The position numbers were made by a program, and so were the translations under genes. This document shows positions 10,601 through 21,420 of a DNA stretch of 64,000 nucleotides, piece after piece (position 1 is the stretch's first letter; every line of letters starts with the position of its first letter). This DNA comes from Jaapia argillacea MUCL 33604. Taxonomy: Eukaryota; Basidiomycota; Agaricomycetes; Jaapiales; Jaapiaceae. The notes under the pieces are model-generated. The model made no database searches and had not been told where the DNA came from. It saw nothing but the letters and a program-made list of their open reading frames with translations. The stretch covers positions 1,115,987 through 1,179,986 of the forward strand of contig KL197720.1 of assembly GCA_000697665.1 (NCBI GenBank), in the 5' to 3' direction.

Positions 10601-13600
10601 TATTGAAGCATCGAAAGATTGGTGAAAAAGGTATCAACCTGAGTGGAGGCCAGAAGCAACGTGTAAGATCAACCAACAACCCGTGTACGACTGATGCTAA
10701 TTTCGTGACCGGTAGGTCAACATTGCAAGAGCCCTATACTTTGATGCGGACATCGTTATCTTTGACGATCCTTTATCCGCTGGTAAGTCTGTCTCTCCAA
10801 CTTCCACAACGTTCTTAACTTGTCATCAGTCGATGCCCATGTGGGCAAGGCCTTATTCGAAGATGCCATCCTAGGCACTTTGAGATCACGGGGGAAAACC
10901 GTGATCTTGGCGACTCATGCTCTCCACTTCTTGTCCCGATGTGACTATGTCTACACCCTCAGCAGCGGGAGCATCGCCGAGGAAGGATCGTATCAAGAGC
11001 TAGTTGATCGCGGCGGAGAGTTTGCTCGTCTTATCAAAGAGTTTGGCGGTAGAGCTGATCAGGAGGCCGAGGATGATATCGATGATATCCCCCTTTCCGA
11101 TTCAAAGGCGATTGATCAGGCCAAAATGCGCTCTTCCGAGGCGACGCGGCTTGGGCAAGGTACGGGAAAGCTAGAAGGACGTCTAATCGTCGCGGAGAAA
11201 CGTACAACGGGAGGAATGTCACTGAAAGGTTCGTCCCGTCGAAATTCTCGCCGCATAGAGCTCAACATAGATCCCATTGCGACAGTATACTGGGCTTATA
11301 TCAAGGCCGGCAGAAGCTGGCTTACCGGAATTCCGATTGTTCTCTGTGCCTTGATCATGCAAGGCAGTCAAGTCATGAATTCGTATACCCTTGTCTGGTG
11401 GCAAGAAAAGTAAGCAAGTCAGTTTCGGGCGGATTGGCATTGACGACTTCTTCTTCAGTGGCTTGGACAAACCGATGGCATTCTACCAGATATTATACGC
11501 TTGTCTGGGCATATCTCAAGCCGTTTTCACTTTTGCACTGTAAGTATCGATGCATTGGACCGTTGGGCACCATCGTTCATCCCTGTCTCAGCGGCATTGC
11601 CATGGACATTATGTCATTCTTCATATCGGAAAATCTCCACCACGACGCCTTGCAAAATATATTTTCAGCTCCAATGTCATTTTTTGATACAACGGTAAGC
11701 TGGCAGTTATTGACTCTCATATGATCTTACCCCCTTCCTCCTGTAGCCAACAGGTCGTATCCTCACCATTTTTGGGAAAGACATCGATAGTGAGACCTAT
11801 TCCAGCGTATTAGTATTCCATAATAACCCTCTTGTGTTTGACAGCCATCGACAACCAGCTTCCAGGTGAGAACGCTCACTTCTATGCCACTTACAAGAGC
11901 TAACTGGTTTGTCAGTATCCATGAGGATGCGTGAGTCCGTAGAAGTTCCCCATCGATCCTCTACTGACCCCTACAAGTGGTTTTGACTGTTGCCAACGTT
12001 CTCGGGGCCGTCATCATCATCACCGTGATGGAAAAGTACTTTATCATAGCTGCGCTCGTTGTCGGGGTCTGGTACAGTTATTTCGCAGCCTTCTATCGGG
12101 CCAGTTCCCGTGAAGTGAAGCGTCTAGGTATGATCTCCCCCTGTCAATATGCATAATGCTTTAATGGTGTCATATCAGATGCAATGCTGCGATCCCTGCT
12201 CTATGCTCATTTCGCGGAGTCGTTGACGGGCTTACCGACGATTCGGAGCTATGGGGAGATTCCTCGGTTTTTACGGGACAACAAGTATTATGTCGACCTG
12301 GAAGATCGGGCACTCTACTTGACGGTCACGAACCAGAGGTACTTGGTTGTTGATGTTTAAAGAGTGTGTTTGCATCGCTGACGACTTGCAGGTGGTTGGC
12401 CATAAGACTTGACTTTTGTGGTGCTTGGATGACTTTCTTCGTACGATTCTCTCCTTTCAAGACAACCTGAAATATCATTGATCCTGCTGAGTCTTTAGGT
12501 TGCCATATTTGCGGTTGTCGGAGTGTCAGGAATCAATCCTGCGCAAATTGGCCTCGTACTCACTTATACTAGTAAGCACCTCCTGCGCTTCGAAAGTAAA
12601 AGGGGGCTCACAGCACACCAGCATCCCTCACGCAATTGTGTGGTATGCTAACACGGCAGTACGCCGAAGTGGAGGTGAGTTAAACACTGCCGAAATCGCT
12701 CCTTTCTCACCCCTTTGTTCTAGAACTACATGAACTCCGTTGAAAGAGGTACAGTCCTTCACATTTACCTTTTCAACGCGATGACTCATTCCTTGAAAGT
12801 CGTCCACTATAGCGAAGGTGACCATATTGACAAGGAAGCTCCGCATGAGATACCTGACTGCAAGCCCCCTTCGCTTTGGCCTGCGCGCGGCGCTGTCGAT
12901 TTTCGGGATGTTAGGATGAGTTACAGAAAGGGCCTTCCGGAGGTTCTTAAAGGCATATCGTTGTCGATTCAAGGGGGGCAGAAGATTGGTATCGTTGGAA
13001 GGTCCGTGGAATACGTTTCACCTTCTGAAATAAACTGAACTCCTTCCCCAAATTCCATAGGACTGGAGCTGGAAAGTCGTCCCTCATGCTTGCGCTGTTC
13101 CGCATTGTTGAGCTCTCCGCTGGCTCTATCGTAGTCGATGGGTATGTACAGAATTCTCGCAAGGCTTTATTCGCTGACGATTCATAGGATTGATATTTCT
13201 ACCCTTGGCCTCAAGGACTTACGTTCTAAGATCGCAATAATATCACAAGACGTACGTTCGTCCCTGGAATGACTTGCCAACAGCGGAAACACTAATACTA
13301 TCATCACTCAGCCCCTTCTGTTTAGTGGTGAGTAGAATCCGGGTTTGTTCCAGAACTACTGCTCAGCTCCCTCGTAGGAACTATCCGCTCAAATCTCGAT
13401 CCATTCTCGCAGTACGAGGATGCTCGGTTATGGTCGGCGCTCTCTCGGTCATTTTTGGTAGCCCCAGCAGCCGCTGGGAAACAATCGACCTCCTCTTCCG
13501 AGCCACATTCCGGGGCCAGCACCCCTACCGCCCGGTTCTCATTGGAGACGGTCATTGAAAGCGAAGGCGCCAATCTCAGTGTTGGGGAAAGATCTTTGCT

Positions 13601-14078
13601 GAGCTTGGCCCGAGCGTTGGTCAAGGACAGTCGCATCGTTGTATTGGATGAAGCCACGTAGGTCCTCCTAATAGTTGTAGAATCACCAGCTCGGCATTGA
13701 CTTGACCGATAGGGCGTCCGTTGACCTAGAGACGGATAGCAAGATTCAGGAAACTATCAAGAGTCAGTTCGGGGATCGTACACTGCTATGCATCGCTCGT
13801 AAGCTATTCCTATTCTTATGGCCCCGCGAGGCAAGATTGAGCGCGATTTAGACCGTCTCCGAACGATTATTTCCTATGATCGGATCCTCGTCCTTGATGC
13901 CGGTCTCATCTCGGTGAGTGTTGGCCCCCACATAGGTACGACTTGCACTAACCGGCATGCTTTGAAGGAATTCGACACTCCATTGAATCTGTTTACAAAG
14001 CCGGATAGTATATTCCGTGGAATGTGCGAGCATAGTAACATAACACTAGAAGAGATTCAGAAAGCAACCCGTGCTTGA
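7666..14078 (+). CDS. ABCC (MRP/YOR1-type) full ABC transporter
   Basis: ATP-driven exporter of the plasma or vacuolar membrane, order TMD1-NBD1-TMD2-NBD2 without an extra TMD0, like yeast Yor1. After ATG 7666 ([10 protein letters not shown]) comes a Pro-rich linker and [19 protein letters not shown]1 includes [14 protein letters not shown] and [16 protein letters not shown]1 has Walker A GSVGSGKSS, Q-loop CPQTAWIQN, signature LSGGQKQR and Walker [15 protein letters not shown] (degenerate catalytic position, usual for ABCC). TMD2 includes [16 protein letters not shown]2 has [27 protein letters not shown], signature LSVGE (typical of this fungal clade), VVLDEATASVD and the H-loop CIAHRL. It ends IQKATRA with stop 14076-14078. 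More than thirty short introns interrupt it, many between very small exons. Its substrate is unknown. Confidence 0.93.
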
Positions 14079-14224
14079 CGCCCATTTTGTTCTTAGAGTA
14101 CTCTAGACAACCTTTATACCGATACAAATGGTGGAAATATGTGCTATGACAGATGAAATGCTAAAAAGATACGGAACACAACGACAGTTACCGATATACA
14201 TAGGATATTCAATACACAGCGAGA

Positions 14225-17200
14225 CTAGAACTGGGTGGTAGGAGGATATTGTGTTTGTGGATTCGACAGTTGCTGCTGCTTCTGCTGCTGGAGTTGACCC
14301 ATCCAGCTGAAGCCTGTGGGACCTGCATCAGTGGTGCAATTATGCAGGAGTATTTCGTCACGCACCTGGCAGGGGTTCCATCCAATCGTTCGACGCCAAA
14401 GCTTGCATTTGGTTGAGTAGCTCATCGTCGTATGGAAGGGGCGGTTGGAAAAAGTCCGACATGCCCAATGCATTCACATCAAACTCCGGATGTGAGCCAA
14501 AGGGATCAACGCCCATGCCCATCGGTGCGAACTGGTCAAAAGATACTGATTCGTGAGATGGTGGAGGGGATAGCGAATACGAGGAAGAAGGTGAAGAATG
14601 GTTGAAAGGCTCGGGGAAATTCTCCAGATCCGGATTCGCCCCAATAGTGGGCCCCTGTCTGGTAGCCGGCGGCTGCGGTGATGAACTTCGCTTGGTCGAT
14701 GAACGTTCGACGACGGCTAGTGGAGTGTTGAGCAAGCCCTTAAGGAAACGAGCGTAGAGCTTGGGACCATGGCGGGTGTCAATCGAAACCTCAGGAGAGC
14801 CCAATAGATCGATGACTTTCTGAACCAGGTTTCGGATACCGACACGTTGCTCAACCGTGAGATACTGGGCAAACTTGGGTTGTAACAGCTACATAGATGG
14901 ATGAGGGAAGTGATCTTTTAGCGAGACTATACTGAATTACCTTCACAAGGAAAGCAGATGCGAAAGTGACGAAGACGCTCTGGGCTTCTGGGCCGTGACG
15001 CAAGTATATTCCTAGAAGAAATCAACGTATGAACGACTGATAAATAATCTGAAAGCCATACTTTGGCTGGGCACTCCGATATCATCCACAAAGGCGTTGA
15101 CAACATCCGAGGCAGCTCGGAGGCACTGTAATAAAAACGGGATAAGGATCTTGGCGTTTATAAAATGGATAACGAATGTCCATACCCTCATCAAAAAGGG
15201 GTTCTCGTCAATTTGGCTCTTCCCAAAAGCGTGCTGGAACCCGAACGACAACGCGACCAACCGGGCATAGCTATAAGCCAACTTCAAAAGCCCAGTTCGG
15301 AAACGATTCTGAGGATCGCTCAGGTCCGTCTTCTCGAGGCGAGCAAACCACTTGTCGCCCAATTGCTTCAACTCATCGTCTGTTGAAGTCGCTAACGCTT
15401 CGAAATCAACCACCTATGTTTCGTTCAGTTCTCCAGAGTCCACCCAAAGCATGACGGAGAATACCCACCTTGTTAAGGCCAGTAGGATGGTTGGGATCAC
15501 TATAAATCTTCGTCGTAAACGCCGACATAACCCTCAACTCATTGTTATAGCAGCAAATATGGATGTCGAAGTTTTTCATGTTATGCGGTGAAGCATCCCA
15601 CCAATCCTCGGAGCGATTCGCGACATAGTCCGTGTTCTTGATAATGGGCGCCTTGCCATACTGTGAGCCCGTCGAACGATCAAGATTGAAACAATTCAAC
15701 CAGACGCGGGTACGATTGAGCATTTCTCGAGCATGCTGTTCGTTTACGGGTTTGGCGGTGGTTGGGAGATGTAGATTGAGGTCGGTAGCAATCCTGTAAC
15801 AACCAGTGAGCCAAAGATAAGGTAAGGGAGTTGGTGCAGACCTACCGGATAGCTAGACCAAGATAAATCCAACCTCGATCTTCTTCCCATCGACGAGCTG
15901 GTACAGGATATAAACTCAATAGGATATACGCCTGCACCATTTCAATGTTCTTCTGGCCACTGATAAGGGCCGTACCAGCCGCTAAACGAGCATAATTCAT
16001 AGCAATGGGATAAAGATCCGGTCGCTCGGTATAATACCGTGACGCAATGGCGCAAACTATGGCGCATTTCGTTATTAACTAGCTCACATGTAGATATCCA
16101 AACAAATACTCACCGACGGTAAACAAGAAAGGGCTGCGGATGTATGTTGATTCGGCAGTATACAGGACAGGATCAAGCAGAGAGAGGGAAAGATTCATAT
16201 AATCAAAATAACTGCGAGGGGTTAGCACGAGGAACGCAGCGGTAAGAGACGAAAGACTCACATCTTGAATAGCTTGTGGACTTCTGGGAGAGTAACAATG
16301 CCACGAGCTAGAATATGATCGACTGGACCTTCCGTTTTCTCCGGGACAGATTTAACAGGGTCGGGTGGAGCGGCTAACGTACACAATCAGGTCACCCTCG
16401 AACACGACAATCATTCAAAACAAGAGGTGGGGGGGGCACGTACCTGGTCGGAAAAATGCATCATTGGCAACCCCAACCTCATCATCCCCTGAGCTGAAAC
16501 TATTACTCCTACTCCTAGCCTTCCCCTTCTCCTTCTTATACGCCAAACTCGCCATCAAACCAAAGGGCGAAGACTCGGGCGGGATATTAGCCGGTTTCTC
16601 CTGAGCGGCCACACCACCCTTCTTCCCTAACCCAACACTTTCCTGAGAAGCAGAACCCACACTCGAAGCACGCTGTCCAGGTCTTTTCTTGGAGCCACTA
16701 GCCCCAGTTTGACTCCCAGCAGCCGAAAAGTAATCTTGTCCTTCAGAAGACATCTCATCATCAGGTCCTTCAACAGCAACCTCAAACTCTTCCCCATCCG
16801 ATTCCGATTCTGACTCTTCAGGGTCCCCTTCAACGACCAAGTTCTTAGTCATAGTCCCACCCAACAAAATCAACCCATCGAATTGTCGAAGGGATGCTCG
16901 AGCTTTGGCGATCCAGTCTTTCACATCTGGTTGTTGGGCCGTTGGGGAGGACAGAGGAGAGGAGGAGGAGGCTAGGTCGGCGGAGGATGATGCTAGGTCG
17001 GGGGAGGGTGAGGTGATGGATGCGACGCTTGAAGCGTAGTTGCTTCCGTTAGTTCCGGCGGTTAGGAAGGGGTCGTGGTGGGGTTGGTGCCGACGATTGC
17101 TAGCTTCGAGCTGGTCCATTAGTTTCCTGATGTCATCGGCTTGGCTCTGAATCTTTTTCATCAACTCTTCTCGTTTTCTGTGAAGAGATCAATCGAAAGC

Positions 17201-18376
17201 CAGGATGAGAGACGTTGTATCATGGGTGGAGAAGGGAACGTACGCTGGAGGCCTTCGTTTCTTCTTACCAGGGATGATGCATGGGTGGCCTTGGGGCAAA
17301 CAACGCTGACATATATCCGAGTTCTCGGAGAACACACATCGGACCTGTCGAACGTACAAAGAGTCGGATTAAATGCGCGTCCGATGAAGGAAAAAGAACG
17401 GAGAGACATACCTTCAAGCCTTTGCACCTCCCACAAGCGCCTCTGCATGAACGGGTGATAAGCCATTCATCTCAAAACCAGAAAAAAAAGGCAATGCTCA
17501 CGATCGTTTGCTCCCTTCACCATTCATTCCCCGATCCTCAAATTCATCCTGCTCATCCTCCTTCCTCGGCCTCTTATGACTATTCCTCTCGAAATTCGGA
17601 TGAATACCGGTTACGGTTGGTACTATTCCACCATGTCCATACGAGAACGAAGACATTGGCATGGGCGAATCGAACACAGAAGGTGATACGCCCTGAGCAC
17701 CATCTCCCAACCCAGGATTACTCCCATTTCCATGAATCATCCCCAAACCCGGAGACGTAGTCAAAGTGGTCCATGTTGGGTGCTGTTGTTGTTGGGGATC
17801 AGGTGATCGTTGGGGGTACTGGGTGTATGGGCTGAGATGTTGGGTGGGGAAGTATGGTGATGTCGAGGGAGTAACGTATGTCGATGTCGAACTAGGATCC
17901 GTAGAACTGCGGATTGCAGGGTTTGTTTGGGCGCTCGCAAAGCCATCTGGCTGTCTAGCGCCCTCCTGTTTGAAAGTAGGTCGGGCGTGCGTCCCGATCC
18001 CATTCAAGCTTTTCGACTTGACGACGCCTTGATAAGGGAATGCTTGGCGTTGAGGTGAAACACCTGGTCCGGGAACGAACGTGGTGGTGTTGGTGGCGAC
18101 GGTGTTGGTGGCGACGGTGTTGGTGGCGACGGTGTTAGCGGAAGGAGTGGATTGACCCGATAGGAAGTAATCGAAGCCTCCACCTGGTGCATGTGAAGTA
18201 CTAGGTGTTAGAGCTCCTCCATGCTGTTGTGGGTTAATGTATTGGGCCTGATCGGCTGGCGACGTTTGACTCGAGGAACCAGGAACGAAAGCATACTGCT
18301 GTTGCTGCTGCTGTTCGACTTGGGCTTGAGGGGCGTAAGGCGGCTGAGGAGGACCTGCGCTCCACTGTGTATGCAT
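14225..18376 (-). CDS. Zn2Cys6 fungal-specific transcription factor (PrtT-like)
   Basis: Nuclear DNA-binding regulator. The start at 18374-18376 opens a Gln/Ser/Pro-rich N-terminus of ~290 residues containing a poly-Gln tract and a TVATN repeat, ending SHKRPRKEDEQDEFEDR. Three introns then split the zinc cluster, spliced as GACGRCKGLKVRC ... CQRCLPQGHPC: spacing C-x2-C-x6-C then C-x2-C-x6-C, followed by a basic linker GKKKRRPPAKREELMKK and a short coiled coil. After an acidic/Ser-rich stretch comes the fungal_trans domain, with YTAESTYIRSPFLF, YARLAAG, ATDLNLHLPTTAKP, RTRVWLNCFNLDRSTGSQYGK and VVDFEALATS. The tail is Gln/Pro-rich, ending TQYPPTTQF and TAG 14225-14227. The middle region resembles PrtT-type basidiomycete regulators (inference). 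It sits between the ABC exporter and the NmrA-like pair and could regulate them. Confidence 0.9.
18089..18133 (-). repeat. 15-bp coding minisatellite, three perfect copies
   Basis: On the plus strand GTTGGTGGCGACGGT occurs three times back to back, and partly on either side. In the regulator's frame it encodes a TVATN pentapeptide array in the disordered N-terminus. Copy number is likely variable between strains. Confidence 0.9.
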
Positions 18377-19674
18377 GGCGCAAATCTGCTTGGAATTTTG
18401 GAAGGAGAGAAGAGGCCGATTGGTGGCGATGATGGAGGAAAGAATGCAAGATTGGTGGGCGAGGGGCTGGAATTGGATAGATTTCGGAGGTGCAAAGACC
18501 CGAATACAAAGCTCAGCAAACGGTTGGACGTGATCAACAGGTATCTAAGTATAATCTGGTATAATGAAGGCCTTGGTTAGTCAGGGATCATGGGAAGTTT
18601 ACGGAACGAGCAAGGAACGAGGAGGTCAAAGTTCGAGGAACACGTTGGAGATCCGGCGATGCAAAAGCACACTAAAGCTGTGCAGTGTCGATCCACCGAG
18701 AAACTCACCCAGAAAAATAGAGATACAGCGGCTCCGATAAGGAGGAAACTGGCCGGGAGATAAACGCTGCAAATCGTTGTGGACGTGTGTGTGTGTGTAT
18801 AAGAACAAGCAGCGTATTTTAGGAGGGCAAGAATGAAAGCGAAAGTTAGCGGCAGGAGCAATAGATTGGGCCATATCGGTGTTAGCACGCGGCATTGGGA
18901 TGCCTTGCCGTTATCGTTCCCTTTCAAGACTACTCATCCTTCGAATTTCTACTTCTTCGCTGTTTTCCCTTCCCCTTTCCGCTCGAAGGCCCCGAGGCTG
19001 TGCCTACCCGAGCCCTTGAGCCCTCGCGTATCGAAATTCCTGTGTTCTCGGAAAACGTTCGACGCACTTTCCAACCGAGAAGCGCGGATATCCGTGCAGG
19101 ATAAATCGAAACTATCGCTGGGCAAATTAAGTGGGAACATGGCGCCGTCCAGCATGGAACATGACGTGCTCTTCCCGCCTCAACGCCCCCTTACTATCAT
19201 CCATATGCATCCCGAGGTTCGCACAAGCAGCAGTCTAGACTCGAAAGCTCCCATTCGTGAGACAATTGGAGAAATCGCAACGCCGGAGACGCCTGATGTA
19301 GCAACATCAGCGACAAGTGTCCGGCAACGTTCTTCGTTCGCTTCTTCGCCCTGTCAAAATGAACGCTGCAGAACTTCTCAGCACCCGAGCCCCTCGACTC
19401 ATGATCCTATCGTAGCCTATCGTTTCAATTCCCGAGCCGCCAGTGCCACCCGCTGACAATGTTGTCTACGTTCCACGTGCCAATTTCCGAGTTCTTCGGC
19501 TTGCCACGTGCTGCTTCAAAGTTATCTCCTCGCCACCGCTGCTGCTGACCAGTCGTCGGCGTCAGCGTCGACTTCCTTGCCTCGAGGCCGAGCGATGACC
19601 AGCGATGAGCGTCACCGTTGACCACCTATAAGTATATCTCTTTTCCTCTCTGTCTCCGCGCATATCACCCAACA
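18377..19674. other. Divergent intergenic region with a (GT)7 tract and an unproven ORF
   Basis: About 1.3 kb between the regulator (minus) and the first NmrA-like gene (plus). A (GT)7 microsatellite lies at 18785-18798. A plus-strand ATG frame at 18833-19456 would give 207 Ser/Arg/Pro-rich residues with no recognisable domain, signal peptide or introns; I do not count it as a gene without transcript support. The rest is presumably promoter and 5' leader for both genes. Confidence 0.4.
19627..19636 (+). promoter_or_regulatory. TATA-like element of the first NmrA-like gene
   Basis: TATAAGTATA lies 39 nt upstream of the ATG at 19675, a plausible core-promoter position if the leader is very short. 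The paralog has a similar element near its ATG. Confidence 0.4.
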
Positions 19675-21225
19675 ATGACACCCACCACCACCCACATCTT
19701 TCTCACAGGTGCCACAGGTAAGCCCCTCCAATCCTCTCATCGTACCGCTCCGATCTTCTCACCACCTCCCCACCAGGCTACATCGGAGGAACGATCGTAA
19801 CGCTCCTCCTCAAACACCCAAAATCCGACTCTTTTAAAATAACAGTTCTAGTCCGTAACACCGAAAAAGCGAAGCAATTAAAATCACTAGGAATTAAAGC
19901 TGAAATCGGGTCCCATTCCGATGTGGACAAACTGGAGGAGTTGGCTAGTGCTGCCGATGTCGTTTTTGCTACTGTGGGTTTTTGGTTCTTAGCGTCTACG
20001 ATTTATTGGCTGATTGTTGGGTAGGCGGATTGTGATGACTTAGAAGCCGCAAAAGCTATTTTGAAAGGTTTGAAGAAGAGGAACGAAACTACGGGGCATG
20101 TCCCCATTTTAATCCACACAGTTAGTCCCAAAAACCTCACTTCCACTCATCCATTAACGACCTCAACGTTACCTCCAGTCCGGCACAGGCAAGTCAACAT
20201 CCCAAATCTTGATTTCATCCATTGATCCGAGCGGGGTCCAGCCGTCCTATGCGACAACGCAGCAGGGATGTACGCATCAGACACAATCTACTCCGATACC
20301 AACGTCTCCCAGCTCGAATCTCTCCCGCCAACCCAACTCCACAGACAAGTCGACCTCGCAGTCATAGCAGCAGACCTTCAAGGTTCTCCTCTTCCTCTCT
20401 CCCCCTCTTCCCCTCCTTACCCGACTCGCTTGGGCTAATGTCCGTTGCAGGGTACATCAAATCATACATCGTCCTCCCCTCCACAATCTGGGGAATAGCC
20501 TCAGGTCCACTCGTAGACCTCAAAATCCAAAACCCCCACTCCCAACAGATCCCTAACCTTATCAAGATCGGTCTCGCCAGAGGCCAAGGTGCGAAGATTG
20601 GAGAAGGGAAGAATTATTGGCCGAATGTCGAAATTGACGAACGTAAGTGAATTTTTTTCTCCACACCCCCCAACACCACCTGACCCCCAACATAGTGGGA
20701 GAACTATACAACATCCTCTTCGACTTGGCCCTCTCTGACGCTCCACCTCCCCACGGGAGAGAAGGTTTATACTTTGGAGCCACGGATGAACATTTATTAG
20801 CAGATCTTTACGACACCGTCGCTCGAGATCTTTATGAACTTGGGAAAGCAAAGAGTGAGGAACCGACGGCGTTGAGTAAGGAGGAAGTTTTGAAGTTTTA
20901 TGGTTCGGAGGTTATAGCGGTATGTCATCGCGGTCTTTTTTTGGTGGGAAGGAAGAGGTGCACCTGATTTATGCCATGGGTCGAGGCGGCCCTTGTATCT
21001 TGGGTCTAAATTGCACCTCTCCCTCCTCTGTTCCCCCCTGGCTTCAACAACCCGCCTTACACTACGTTTTTACAGACAACCGTCATGGGAGGCAACTCAA
21101 GATGTCGAGCCGATCGCGCGAGGAGGGATTTACGATGGAAACCTGTAAAGGGGACGAAAGAGATGTTGGCGAGTATCAAGGATGAGATTAGAGTGCTTTC
21201 TGCTATAGCTGAGGGGCAGGTTTGA
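19675..21225 (+). CDS. NmrA-like / atypical SDR NAD(P)-binding protein, copy A
   Basis: Rossmann-fold protein of the NmrA-like atypical short-chain dehydrogenase group; such proteins are reductases or redox-sensing regulators. Exon 1 is MTPTTTHIFLTGATG, continuing after an intron as GYIGGTIVTLLLKHP, which completes the TGxxGxxG dinucleotide motif. Then come ITVLVRNTEKAKQL, SHSDVDKLEELASAADVVFAT, PILIHT, a 10-nt exon (SGT), DNAAGMYASDTIYSD, VDLAVIAADLQ, YIKSYIVLPSTIWGIASG, QNPHSQQIP, and the tail TTVMGGNSRCRADRARRDL-WKPVKGTKEML. The stop is at 21223-21225. The catalytic YxxxK of classical SDRs is not evident. A paralog lies tail to tail 195 bp away with the same exon layout. One intron (20189-20241) has a GC donor. 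Confidence 0.88.
20179..20188 (+). other. 10-nt microexon in NmrA-like copy A
   Basis: TCCGGCACAG is flanked by an acceptor (CCTCCAG) and by a GCAAGT donor. It supplies SGT of the conserved HTSGT motif and keeps the frame into VLCDNAAGMY. The paralog has an equivalent 10-nt exon. Confidence 0.7.
20189..20241 (+). other. GC-AG intron in NmrA-like copy A
   Basis: A 53-nt intron with donor ACAG|GCAAGT, the consensus form of GC donors, and acceptor GTCCAG|CC. It joins SGT to VLCDNAAGMY. At the homologous position the paralog uses ACAG|GTATGC. Confidence 0.75.
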
Positions 21226-21420
21226 TTAGGGGTTGGAGGGTCGTAGCTGCAGATTTCGTTGTATGATATGTAGTAACGAAATAGTTGTATTATGTAGGCA
21301 TTGGAAGATGTGCAGAATATTACAGTAGGTTTGATCTTCCTACGTCTCGAATCCACTCCACCCTGACTGGCGGAATAAGTAGCAAAACAAAAGTTTCATG
21401 AGGTAAACAGGCCTTCGCCA

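Noticed and set aside
17760-18376. Opposite-strand frames inside the transcription factor N-terminus
   Set aside because: They mirror Gln/Ser/Pro repeats and are shadows of the real minus-strand exon.
18833-19456. A 207-codon ATG frame upstream of NmrA-like copy A
   Set aside because: Low-complexity product with no domain, in a divergent promoter region; kept only as a note.
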